From positions 62,001-126,000 of the forward strand of contig JAWKXO010000004.1 of the NCBI GenBank assembly GCA_041396985.1: a DNA stretch of 64,000 bases, read 5' to 3'. The DNA is from Emcibacteraceae bacterium (GTDB lineage: Bacteria > Pseudomonadota > Alphaproteobacteria > Sphingomonadales > Emcibacteraceae). Of this stretch, positions 35,592-43,511 are shown one piece after another. Position 1 is the stretch's first letter. The number at the start of each line of letters is the position of its first letter. Position numbers and translations under genes: made by a program. The notes under the pieces were generated by a model that searched no databases, was not told the DNA's origin, and saw only the letters and a list, made by a program, of their open reading frames with translations.

Positions 35592-36892
35592 TTGAACAGG
35601 AATTTTTTCATTTCGCCATAAATTTTGGTCTGCTGAATGATCCCCATCAGCTCGTCCGGATCATCAAGCCCGTATGTATAGATCGGCACATTGACCCCGG
35701 TATGGGCCTGGTCATTGATATTGTTGGTGCCATAATAAGCGCCAAGCTCATTACCGCCTTTGGTCAGAAGCAGCTGATAAAAACCTGGAATATGATCCCG
35801 GCGCAGCGGACCGAAATAAGCCTCCGGCTTATAAATGATCTGTGTTGCCTGACCGTGGTCGGCGGTGACAATAACCGCTGTGTTACCTTCTTTCTTGGCA
35901 AATTCAACGGCCATTTTGACCGTACGATCAAAGGCAAGCATTTCACTGATGGTGCCGCATGGGCGGGCCACATGGGCCTGCTTGTCAATGGACGCGCCTT
36001 CAATCATTACGAAAAATCCCTTATCCTTATTTTTAAGGGTATCAAGGGCATATTTCGCCATTTCCTCTAATCTTGGAATTCCTTCATATTTGGGGTTGGC
36101 CTCGCATGCCGCTGGCTCGGGGAAGATCACAACACGGTCTTCATCAATTTCAATAAAATCGGCACCCTTTCCACCGGGGCCGACCCATTCAACCGGCATA
36201 TGACCGTTTGAAAAAACGCCGAACACTTTTTTCCCGGGCTTTAAGGCCAGAAGCTCATCCCGTTTTGTCAGAACCGTATAACCTTGCGCTTCTGCCTTTT
36301 CCTTTACAGTGCGACCCCCTGCCTCTTTCGCTGGTAGCAGGTTATATCCACCACCCAGCATGACATCGACGTTATGATCAAGCATCTGTTCCACTATCGG
36401 TGTATCGTTAAAATTGGCACATGCTTTTGAGCCGGTCATAAAACAATACCGGTCCTGGGCATGGGCGGCAAAAGCCGCCGGTGTGGCATCGGTAATAATC
36501 GCTGTGGTCACAAGTCCGGTTTTAAATCCTTTTTCCTGCGCTTCCTCAAGGATTGTTTTATAGGGGGAGCCATCAAAAGCGCTGACCGCAATCCGCCCTT
36601 GACTGGTGCGATTCCCGGTGGAAATGGTGGTACCGCCACTGGCGCTTTCACCGGTAAACTGAATTTTGGTCGGGTCCTCAATCATCAGCTGCTTGACGAT
36701 GACCGAGCCACGGTTTTTCATTTCATCAACATAAAGCCCCGCCTCCCCGTCAAATTCATAATCACGGGTCAGGGCAATTTCGGATTCCCCCATCCCATCC
36801 CCAATCAGCAGTATGATATTTTTCGGTTTTGCATAGGCCGTAGACGTAATGACAGCAACAGACACTGTCAGCAGGGCAATAAGTCGTTTCAT
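35588..36892 (-). CDS. phoA: Alkaline phosphatase, periplasmic
   Basis: A 434-residue exported phosphatase (signal peptide LIALLTVSVAVITSTAYA). Metal-site motifs are NIILLIGDGMGESE (Asp32), MIEGASIDKQAHV near residue 300 and VTADHGQAT near 342; HTGVNVPIYTYG supplies the last His. The nucleophile segment reads TGESASGGTTISTG, so Ser83 is preceded by Glu rather than the usual Asp. The family releases phosphate from monoesters. A PHO box lies 63 bases upstream, so induction by phosphate starvation is likely. Its first codons and promoter are repeated at 39521-39643. Confidence 0.92.
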   Translation of the reverse strand: MKRLIALLTVSVAVITSTAYAKPKNIILLIGDGMGESEIALTRDYEFDGEAGLYVDEMKNRGSVIVKQLMIEDPTKIQFTGESASGGTTISTGNRTSQGRIAVSAFDGSPYKTILEEAQEKGFKTGLVTTAIITDATPAAFAAHAQDRYCFMTGSKACANFNDTPIVEQMLDHNVDVMLGGGYNLLPAKEAGGRTVKEKAEAQGYTVLTKRDELLALKPGKKVFGVFSNGHMPVEWVGPGGKGADFIEIDEDRVVIFPEPAACEANPKYEGIPRLEEMAKYALDTLKNKDKGFFVMIEGASIDKQAHVARPCGTISEMLAFDRTVKMAVEFAKKEGNTAVIVTADHGQATQIIYKPEAYFGPLRRDHIPGFYQLLLTKGGNELGAYYGTNNINDQAHTGVNVPIYTYGLDDPDELMGIIQQTKIYGEMKKFLFN

Positions 36893-36989
36893 TTTTTTTC
36901 CTTTATTTCTTTGCCTTTATTTAAAGCAAGTTTGCGGCAATTTAACAAGAGGAAATGAAACAATTGTGACAGGCCTAAAAACCTCGGCC
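36867..36989. repeat. 123-bp direct repeat, copy 1 (phoA start and promoter)
   Basis: These 123 bases, which include the first nine codons of phoA, its ribosome-binding site and its PHO box, recur without a mismatch at 39521-39643 in the same orientation, 2,654 bases away. The two copies bracket the acyltransferase and FkbM genes. Confidence 0.95.
36955..36972 (-). promoter_or_regulatory. PHO box of the alkaline phosphatase gene
   Basis: On the minus strand CTGTCACAATTGTTTCAT matches two 7-base PhoB half sites (CTGTCAC and GTTTCAT; consensus CTGTCAT) separated by AATT, 11 of 14 matches. It lies 63 bases before the phoA start with a -10-like TTAAAT at a suitable distance. PhoB, not in this window, would bind here under low phosphate. 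Confidence 0.7.
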
Positions 36990-37076
36990 AATGAGGTGGG
37001 GGTGGGATTGGAATGAGCTACTTTAAGATTGATTTTGTGGAAATGGCAGGACTCACCTGCTTTGGGATTTTCAAGA

Positions 37077-37103
37077 GACCACTTTCGACCCAAAGCGGAC
37101 AGT
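37077..37103 (+). repeat. Dispersed hairpin repeat, copy a
   Basis: GACCACTTTCGACCCAAAGC then GGACAGT. Matches the window consensus GACCGCTTCCGACCCAAAGC-GGACATT. The ends CCRCTT and AAGCGG form a short stem around CGACCCA. Same offset from repeat copy 1 as copy b has from copy 2. Confidence 0.8.
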
Positions 37104-37270
37104 CAGTTAAAAGCAGTAATTTCTTAATATTCAATTATTCTCCATCAAAGCCTCTGAGACTCTTCAATCATTTTAAGCTCTTCATATAAATAGACAACGG
37201 ATCAATTCATACCTTTGGATTGTTGAACTTATTTCATAATTAATATACAAAATAGACCTTTGAGTTTACT

Positions 37271-38347
37271 GTGATCGGGACTTATAGGTTGAAAGCAGAT
37301 CTAAAAATTTTAACGGCCTTTCGTTTTTTTGCTGCGCTTTGGGTTGTACTGTTTCACCTGGGAAGCCGTGTCGAATTTGGGGATAATTATTTCACAAAAA
37401 TGATTGAGAATGGTGCCCGTGGAGTTGACTTTTTCTTTATATTATCCGGGTTTGTCATTTTCCACGTATACGAGCAAAGTATTTTGGACGGCTTATTCTC
37501 CCCTAGGCGTTATTTGATAAAACGAATTAACCGCATATATCCCTTGCATTTAATGATGACGCTTACTTTCATCATACTTATCTTTCTACGCAGCATAACA
37601 GGCATTAGTCATGAGCTAGATTTAAAAATGACTGATGTTCTAGCATCAATTTTGTTATTGCATTCTTGGAATGTAACAGATGGGCTGGTATTAAACGGTC
37701 CGTCATGGACTATTTCTGCTGAATTTTTTGCATATGTATTATTCGGCTTAGCTGTGATGGGTTATCAAAATCGTAGAATCCCGACGAAGACAATTATATT
37801 TACAATTATTTTTACTTTTACTTTAGCCCATTTGTTGGCAATTAATCTTGAGAAAACAGCATTTATGCATTTAACATTTGATTATGGTTGCTTCCGTATT
37901 ATACCCCTTTTTACAATCGGAATCTTACTTAGACGATTTGCCCCGTGGATTAATAAAGCATTGTCATTGGCATTCGGTGTGATAGGTATATTGCTTTTCC
38001 TTTACCTATCTGTGGTGCCGTCTGTTGATTATATGCTTATCGTGCCTTTTTCTCTTATGATAATTAGTGGTGCAAATCTATCTGGACAGAAATGGGTTCC
38101 ACTGAATCAGAAAATTTTTACTTATTTAGGCGAAATCTCATATTCAACATATATGGTTCATGGATTAATCATCATTATTTATTTTGATTTGTTACCTAAA
38201 ATTCTTCCTTCGCTACCTCAACTGTTTTCCAACTATATTGATGTACTAATTGTTTTATTGGCTGTTTTATTAGGGTCCGTATTTAGTTATCACCTTGTTG
38301 AACGTCCTGCTCGCATCTATTTAAACAATTGGTTCGCGTCGGATTAA
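37271..38347 (+). CDS. Acyltransferase family 3 membrane protein
   Basis: A 358-residue integral membrane protein with about ten helices. Family marks are LTAFRFFAALWVVLFHLGSR with the conserved His near residue 29, GARGVDFFFILSGFVIFHVYE near 50, RYLIKRINRIYPLH near 83 and YSTYMVHGLIIIIY near 300. Such proteins acylate sugars of O-antigen, capsule or exopolysaccharide. The start codon is GTG without a clear ribosome-binding site. The gene is AT-richer than the phoA region beside it, and it lies between the two 123-bp repeats together with an FkbM methyltransferase. Confidence 0.88.
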   Translation: MIGTYRLKADLKILTAFRFFAALWVVLFHLGSRVEFGDNYFTKMIENGARGVDFFFILSGFVIFHVYEQSILDGLFSPRRYLIKRINRIYPLHLMMTLTFIILIFLRSITGISHELDLKMTDVLASILLLHSWNVTDGLVLNGPSWTISAEFFAYVLFGLAVMGYQNRRIPTKTIIFTIIFTFTLAHLLAINLEKTAFMHLTFDYGCFRIIPLFTIGILLRRFAPWINKALSLAFGVIGILLFLYLSVVPSVDYMLIVPFSLMIISGANLSGQKWVPLNQKIFTYLGEISYSTYMVHGLIIIIYFDLLPKILPSLPQLFSNYIDVLIVLLAVLLGSVFSYHLVERPARIYLNNWFASD

Positions 38348-38622
38348 ATTTTAAATGAACAGACCATCTATTGCTCAACATCAAAAATTGATCAAATCAG
38401 GCCTATATAAACGATTACTCAAACCTGTAACCATTCAAACCACGCCTAATTGCTCTCAATAAACTTAAGGAGAATTAAACGATTCTGAGGTTGGGTATAA
38501 GGGTTGAAATGGTTCTGAAAAAGACTCTTTGCCTATGCTATGAGTTTCTTAGGTTCACCCAAAACATTGACTGAGTGTAGTAATCTTCTATGATGATTTC
38601 TTAAACAAAAAGGGGGGCTTAT

Positions 38623-38682
38623 ATGTTCATTCACAGACAAAGAATAAAACTGACTGCATACAGAGAGGCAAATGTTATATGA
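38623..38682 (+). CDS. 19-codon ORF coupled to the FkbM gene
   Basis: A short ORF (MFIHRQRIKLTAYREANVI) has a strong GGGGGG ribosome-binding site six bases before its ATG and ends in a TGA that overlaps the FkbM start as ATGA. The FkbM start itself has no good site of its own, so the short ORF may act by translational coupling. It could also be chance or the remnant of an older gene. Confidence 0.4.
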   Translation: MFIHRQRIKLTAYREANVI

Positions 38683-39458
38683 TAAAAAAAACACTTATAT
38701 CTTTGGCGAAGACTATTTTGCCAAAGAGCATAAAAGATTACCTGTTTCATTTTGCATTCAATGTAAATCACAGTGAATTTGAATATTTCGCCTATAAATA
38801 TGCCAATGCGCCAAACATGAAGTTTGCGTTACTCGCCATCAAAAATCTGGAGTTTCATCCTGAAAAAATCTTAGACATTGGTGCTTATCATGGGGATTGG
38901 GCGAGAATGGCGCATGATGTCTGGCCCGAAGCTTCTTTAATAATGATTGAAGGCAATGAAGAAAAACGCTCCATTCTGGAAGTGGTCGCCAATGACCTAC
39001 AGGCGGACTTGAAAATAAACCTGCTGGGAGCCTCAGACGGCGAACAGGTCGAATTCATTGTCATGGAATCCGGATCATCTGTATTTGAAGAGGAAAGCCC
39101 GGTTGAGAGAAAAAAACAAAAAAAGACCCTGACCACGCTCGATAGTTTGTTAGAGGGAGAAAATGTCGATTTTATAAAGATAGACACGCAAGGATATGAA
39201 CTTGAAGTGTTTAGGGGAGGCATTAAGACATTGGCAAAAGCCCAGGCTGTCTTAATGGAGGTATCCCTTATCGAAATAAACAAGGGTGCCCCCCTGATCG
39301 AAGAAGTGCTGACCTTCATGAAGATGCAAGGGTTTGTAAGTTACGACATTGTAGAAATTCATCGTCGGCCATTGGACGGCGCCACCAATCAGATTGATAT
39401 TTTATTTGTAAGACATGACTCTTTTTTGATTGCGAATAAAGCCCATTACGAGGAATAA
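38679..39458 (+). CDS. FkbM family methyltransferase
   Basis: A 259-residue SAM-dependent methyltransferase. Motif I is KILDIGAYHGDWA near residue 68, followed by SLIMIEGNEEKRS; the FkbM-specific DFIKIDTQGYELEVFRGG lies near residue 164 and LMEVSLIEINKGAPLIEEVL near 192. Family members O-methylate sugars or natural products. Beside an acyltransferase and a GT61 glycosyltransferase it most likely modifies a surface polysaccharide. Its codon use looks closer to the core genes than that of its two neighbours. Confidence 0.9.
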   Translation: MIKKTLISLAKTILPKSIKDYLFHFAFNVNHSEFEYFAYKYANAPNMKFALLAIKNLEFHPEKILDIGAYHGDWARMAHDVWPEASLIMIEGNEEKRSILEVVANDLQADLKINLLGASDGEQVEFIVMESGSSVFEEESPVERKKQKKTLTTLDSLLEGENVDFIKIDTQGYELEVFRGGIKTLAKAQAVLMEVSLIEINKGAPLIEEVLTFMKMQGFVSYDIVEIHRRPLDGATNQIDILFVRHDSFLIANKAHYEE

Positions 39459-39520
39459 TTCAGGACAAGTCCAATTTTAAGGCGGTTTCGTAAAAGTAAC
39501 TGTCTCCACAATTGTTCCCA

Positions 39521-39643
39521 GTCAGCAGGGCAATAAGTCGTTTCATTTTTTTTCCTTTATTTCTTTGCCTTTATTTAAAGCAAGTTTGCGGCAATTTAAC
39601 AAGAGGAAATGAAACAATTGTGACAGGCCTAAAAACCTCGGCC
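39521..39643. repeat. 123-bp direct repeat, copy 2
   Basis: Identical to 36867-36989, including nine codons of phoA and the PHO box (39609-39626), but with no phosphatase gene behind it. Any transcription from this promoter copy would run leftward, antisense to the FkbM gene. Confidence 0.95.
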
Positions 39644-39730
39644 TATGCGGCGGATATTAAATTAAAAAGAACTGCTGACAAAGTGCATTTGTGGAAATGG
39701 CAAATCGCATTTTAAATGAGTGTATCGAAT

Positions 39731-39757
39731 GGCCGCTTCCGACCCAAAGCAGACATT
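39731..39757 (+). repeat. Dispersed hairpin repeat, copy b
   Basis: GGCCGCTTCCGACCCAAAGC then AGACATT, the closest match to the consensus in this orientation. CCGCTT and AAGCAG form the stem. It lies 88 bases after repeat copy 2, exactly as copy a does after copy 1. Confidence 0.85.
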
Positions 39758-40146
39758 CAAAAACATGCCAGATGCTCCTCATGAATAATAAAAATAACCA
39801 CTTTACTTCATACGGCATGGACGATTTAGGATAAACACTGATACATGCCTGTTAAATTAAAATGACCTCTAACATCCTGAAGCCTGCGTCAGTAGGCAAT
39901 ATAGTTCGTTCCTATTATGGAGTTTTTATTATCGAGAATGAACTTGTTTATTTTTACTTCCTAAGGAATTTTGCTGCCCAATGTTCACCCTCAGTATCGT
40001 AGATTGTGTTCTAAACTTTAACTTAAGACACTCTATACTTAGTAAATTAAAAAGATTTAATTACGGTTTTGTTCCAGTATGATATATTTCGTGTTTATAT
40101 TAAAAATAAAAACCAAAGAAGATCAGTAAAAAATCAGGGGGGACAA

Positions 40147-41190
40147 GTGTATTATAGATTTTTACCAGTTTATAATGTCTTGAGGGAGCTTTTCCTCCCA
40201 TCAAAAACAGTGGATAAATTTTGCATCAGTGAAGAGATTGTTTGCGAAGCTTCTCAAGAATATATGCCTGGTATCTCGATGGAAGATCATTACCGCAGTT
40301 TGGTCACGCATGTCGTAAAAGGCACTACTCCTGAACAGCAATGGCGAAGAACCAAAAAAAGGATGGTTGTTCATGAAGCTACAGTAAAGTTTAAATTTAA
40401 GAACGTGTTAGCCACACCTGCCGGCTTTTTTTCTCTTGATGGGCAACATATTATCGGCAAAAGACACTTGATAAATCCGATATTTTCAAAAACTATACAC
40501 ATAATTGATAAAGGGTTTTTCGCATCCAGTTTTGTTACAAATACATATTTCGGTCATTGGCTGATTGATGGGATTGCAACATCGTTGCTAAAGGAAAAAG
40601 ATGAAGAACTATATCTTTGGGCCCCACCCAGTTGGGGCCACACAACGACATACTTAGATATCCTTGGGATCGAAACTATAAAACATGACTATGTTTTCTT
40701 CAAAAACATGACGTATTGTTTTGACAGAGGAATGAATACCAACCGGAGAGCACGCATAAGAAAACTCAAATCAGTTATTTCTACCAAATCAAGCAGTCAA
40801 AAAGGTAAGAAAGTATACGTCAGGCGTGGTCAGACCGGCATATCAAGAGTAATAAATAATGAAGATGCGTTAAATGATCAATTAAAGAAGATGGGCTTTC
40901 TAATAATTGACGTAGACGCGCCAGCCGAAGAAATAATAAATGCCTGCAGCGGAGCGGAGCTGACACTTTCCATAGAAGGGAGCAATTTTGCTCATTTATT
41001 ACTGGGTGCTACCACGGGAGCAACTCACATTATTATAAATCCTGCCGCTCAGTTCAATAATCTACTGGCTGATTATATGCTTGCATTAGGCGACACTATG
41101 CATACTGTTGTTGCTGAAAGTGAAGGTGCTGGATATCGTGTCGATATTCCTCGTTTAACTAAACTAATTGAAAATATTTTACGTAATTAA
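40147..41190 (+). CDS. GT61 (DUF563) family glycosyltransferase
   Basis: A protein of 347 residues. The DUF563 pattern is present: FVTNTYFGHWLIDGIATSLL near residue 130, KKVYVRRGQTGISRVINNE near 218, then EIINACSGAELTLSIEGSNFAH (core near 260-282) and HIIINPAAQFN. The family transfers pentose or hexosamine sugars to glycans; bacterial members occur in polysaccharide clusters. I chose GTG at 40147 because AGGGGGGA lies just before it; the frame is open from a TTG at 40069. Lies between hairpin repeat b and the degenerate copy h. Confidence 0.85.
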   Translation: MYYRFLPVYNVLRELFLPSKTVDKFCISEEIVCEASQEYMPGISMEDHYRSLVTHVVKGTTPEQQWRRTKKRMVVHEATVKFKFKNVLATPAGFFSLDGQHIIGKRHLINPIFSKTIHIIDKGFFASSFVTNTYFGHWLIDGIATSLLKEKDEELYLWAPPSWGHTTTYLDILGIETIKHDYVFFKNMTYCFDRGMNTNRRARIRKLKSVISTKSSSQKGKKVYVRRGQTGISRVINNEDALNDQLKKMGFLIIDVDAPAEEIINACSGAELTLSIEGSNFAHLLLGATTGATHIIINPAAQFNNLLADYMLALGDTMHTVVAESEGAGYRVDIPRLTKLIENILRN

Positions 41191-41330
41191 AATCATGTTA
41201 ATCAGAGAATCCAAACCTGGCTCGGATAGATAACTCAAGACTTAGACCCTTATTTTTGTGAACGCACTAACACCATTTTATACACATGGAAATATTATTC
41301 ATTTGCATTAATAATCTTTACAAATCGACC

Positions 41331-41357
41331 GTACGCTTCAGGTCGAAATCGGACAAT
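41331..41357 (+). repeat. Degenerate member (h) of the hairpin repeat family
   Basis: GTACGCTTCAGGTCGAAATC then GGACAAT matches the consensus at 19 of 27 positions without gaps. The stem is weakened. It lies between the GT61 stop and the methyltransferase stop. Membership is uncertain. Confidence 0.4.
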
Positions 41358-41380
41358 AGTTATCACCAAATTAAAACACT

Positions 41381-42112
41381 TTATTTTGTCGTAACCAATC
41401 TATACCCGCAGTCAACTTCATGTTTATCAAGCAATTCGCCGTAGCGTTCCGCCCAAGCACCGGATTTTAAATCAGCGTCAAGCTTTTCCAATCCTTTTGA
41501 AACATCCCTGAGGACCCAAAATGACGAAATAGCATCACGAACCCGTTTATCGAGATAGGCCGTCGGGCGCCGCCAATAAGCGGCCAGAAACCCATCCGAA
41601 CAATCATGTGGAATGGGGACCGAAGATATCTCAATCGGACCCAACCAATTCTCAAATTCTTCAAGCCTGGGCATTTGTTTCTCGTCAATTGTGATAAGGT
41701 CCGGAAAATAATCGGCAAGCCAGAACCCCCTAAAGGCAGGATCAAAAGTTAAAATACTTATTTTACCTCGCGTTACCCGGCGCATTTCTGAAAGGCCTTT
41801 TTGCTGATCTGACCAGTGATGAACGGTCAGAATGGCCATTGAAACATCAAAGGATTTGTCCTTAAAAGGAATATTTTCTGCATAGCCTTGTATAATTCTG
41901 GCCTTTGAAGGAGGGCGTTGATTAATCATCTTCATGGAAGGGTCAATTGCTGTAACGTCCTTGTCTGCCGGTTCGTATGAGCCGGTACCGGCCCCGACAT
42001 TCAGAACTGTTCGGGCATCCCCGAGAGAAGCGTCTATTAACCCCGCAATTCTATATTCAGGATTTCTAAGATTTGAATAATTAAGGCCGATTGTATCGTA
42101 AAGAGTGTTCAT
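41381..42112 (-). CDS. Class I SAM-dependent methyltransferase
   Basis: A 243-residue protein with a methyltransferase_11-type fold: TVLNVGAGTGSYEP (motif I) near residue 34, DVTAIDPSMKMINQRPP, ENIPFKDKSFDVSMAILTVHHW near 79 and LSEMRRVTRGKISILTFDP. Substrate unknown; the close set resembles the ubiquinone/biotin-type small-molecule methyltransferases. The ATG at 42112 is favoured by GGGGA upstream; a TTG at 42142 extends the frame. The gene stands alone on the minus strand, next to tRNA-Lys and the accessory block. Confidence 0.87.
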   Translation of the reverse strand: MNTLYDTIGLNYSNLRNPEYRIAGLIDASLGDARTVLNVGAGTGSYEPADKDVTAIDPSMKMINQRPPSKARIIQGYAENIPFKDKSFDVSMAILTVHHWSDQQKGLSEMRRVTRGKISILTFDPAFRGFWLADYFPDLITIDEKQMPRLEEFENWLGPIEISSVPIPHDCSDGFLAAYWRRPTAYLDKRVRDAISSFWVLRDVSKGLEKLDADLKSGAWAERYGELLDKHEVDCGYRLVTTK

Positions 42113-42183
42113 GCAAAAATCCCCAACCGCTACAGTCTTCAATATCAGAGAATTAATTTCAAGAAAAAATAGTCCAAAAGCAG

Positions 42184-42220
42184 AAAAACCCTGATGGCCA
42201 ACTGGCGATCAGGGTTTTTT
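42184..42220. terminator. Bidirectional terminator after tRNA-Lys
   Basis: ACCCTGAT (42188-42195) pairs with ATCAGGGT (42208-42215), with GGCCA/TGGC extending the stem. The plus reading is followed by seven T, the minus reading by five T. On the minus strand it ends the tRNA-Lys transcript. Confidence 0.85.
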
Positions 42221-42296
42221 TGGTGAGCCCGACAGGATTCGAACCTGTGACCTACTGATTAAAAGTCAGTTGCTCTACCAGCTGAGCTACGGGCCC
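42221..42296 (-). tRNA. tRNA-Lys (anticodon TTT)
   Basis: A 76-base cloverleaf including an encoded CCA. It starts GGGCCCG, the anticodon loop reads ACTTTTAAT with anticodon TTT, the T arm has GGTTCGAATCC and the acceptor stem closes with CGGGCTC before ACCA. The D arm (AGCTCAGCTGGTAGAGC) is standard. A terminator lies directly downstream. Confidence 0.97.
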
Positions 42297-42371
42297 TCAT
42301 AAATAGGTGTGCGGAACATAAGGCCACTGGACTAATTGGTCAATAGTAATTTATGACTTTTTTCGTTTATT

Positions 42372-43511
42372 TTACGTTAATTCCTCAATATCGCCCAGTT
42401 CCCGCATGGCATGGAATTCATTAACAAATTTATTTAAGGATTTTTTTGAAATAGCGTCGCGTAATCCGGCCATCAGATCCTGATAATAGGTCAGATTATG
42501 TTCGGTCATCAGCATCGGCCCCAATATTTCCCCGCTTCTGATCAGATGGGAAATATAGGCCCGGCTATAATGACGACAGGCCGAACATCGACAGTCCGCA
42601 TCAATGGGGCGCGGATCATCGGTATGGCGGGAATTTTTCATATTTATCGCGCCGCGCCGGGTAAAGGCCTGCCCCGTGCGGCCAGACCGCGATGGCATCA
42701 CGCAGTCGAACATATCAATCCCGCGCTGGACCGCGCCAACAATATCATCGGGCTTACCCACCCCCATCAGGTAACGGGGTTTATTTTTGGGCATTTCCGG
42801 CATGGTAAAATCAAGCACGTCAAACATCACATCCTGCCCTTCCCCAACCGCAAGACCGCCAATGGCATAGCCGTCAAAATCAATATCTTTCAGCACGGTC
42901 GCCGAATGATGACGCAGTTTTTCAAACACACCGCCCTGCACAATGCCGAACAGGGCGTTCTGCGCCGCATGGTCCGAGCCGTTATGAAACGCATCATAGG
43001 ACCGCTTTGCCCAACGCATGGAAAGCAGCATGCTTTCCTCCGTCTGCTTTTCTGTTGCCGGATAAGGCGTACATTCATCAAAAGCCATAACGATATTGGC
43101 ACCCAGACGCCGCTGAATTTCCATACTGCGCTCGGGGCTCAGCATATGTTTGCTGCCGTCAATATGAGACTGGAAGGACACCCCGTCCTCGCTGATTTTG
43201 CGGAGCTTGGCCAGCGACATCACCTGAAAACCGCCGCTATCGGTCAGGATCGGGCCCGGCCAGTTCATAAATTTATGAAGCCCGCCCAGTTTTGCGATCC
43301 GCTCAGCCGTTGGCCGCAGCATCAGATGATAGGTATTCCCCAGGATAATATCGGCACCGGTTTCGCGCACTGTTTCCGGTTTCATCGCCTTGACCGTTGC
43401 CGCCGTCCCCACCGGCATAAAGGCCGGGGTACGGATTTCGCCGCGCACGGTTTTGATAATGCCGGTACGGGCATTGCCGTCTGTAGCGGTTATTTCCATG
43501 GAAAAGCTCAT
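42372..43511 (-). CDS. tgt: Queuine/preQ1 tRNA-ribosyltransferase
   Basis: Exchanges guanine-34 for preQ1 in tRNAs with GUN anticodons. The 379-residue protein has MKPETVRETGADIILGNTYH near residue 43, the catalytic DSGGFQVMSLAKL near 92, FDECTPYPAT near 147, RYLMGVGKPDDIV near 247 and the zinc site CRCSACRHYSRAY near 308. Its ATG overlaps the queA stop by four bases, so both are coupled. Confidence 0.97.
   Translation of the reverse strand: MSFSMEITATDGNARTGIIKTVRGEIRTPAFMPVGTAATVKAMKPETVRETGADIILGNTYHLMLRPTAERIAKLGGLHKFMNWPGPILTDSGGFQVMSLAKLRKISEDGVSFQSHIDGSKHMLSPERSMEIQRRLGANIVMAFDECTPYPATEKQTEESMLLSMRWAKRSYDAFHNGSDHAAQNALFGIVQGGVFEKLRHHSATVLKDIDFDGYAIGGLAVGEGQDVMFDVLDFTMPEMPKNKPRYLMGVGKPDDIVGAVQRGIDMFDCVMPSRSGRTGQAFTRRGAINMKNSRHTDDPRPIDADCRCSACRHYSRAYISHLIRSGEILGPMLMTEHNLTYYQDLMAGLRDAISKKSLNKFVNEFHAMRELGDIEELT

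Larger units (their letters stand above)
39459..40146. other. 688-base gene-poor region
   Basis: Holds 123-bp repeat copy 2, hairpin repeat copy b and about 390 AT-rich bases before the GT61 start. A 67-codon ORF over the repeat (39512-39715) is only the antisense of the phoA promoter copy and is not a gene. No RNA gene is visible. Confidence 0.6.

Noticed and set aside
39512..39715. 67-codon plus-strand ORF
   Set aside because: It reads the copied phoA promoter in antisense and runs into diverged repeat sequence; no sign of coding.
37077..41357. CRISPR array
   Set aside because: The repeats are irregularly spaced by hundreds to thousands of bases and surround genes, with no spacer pattern or cas gene.
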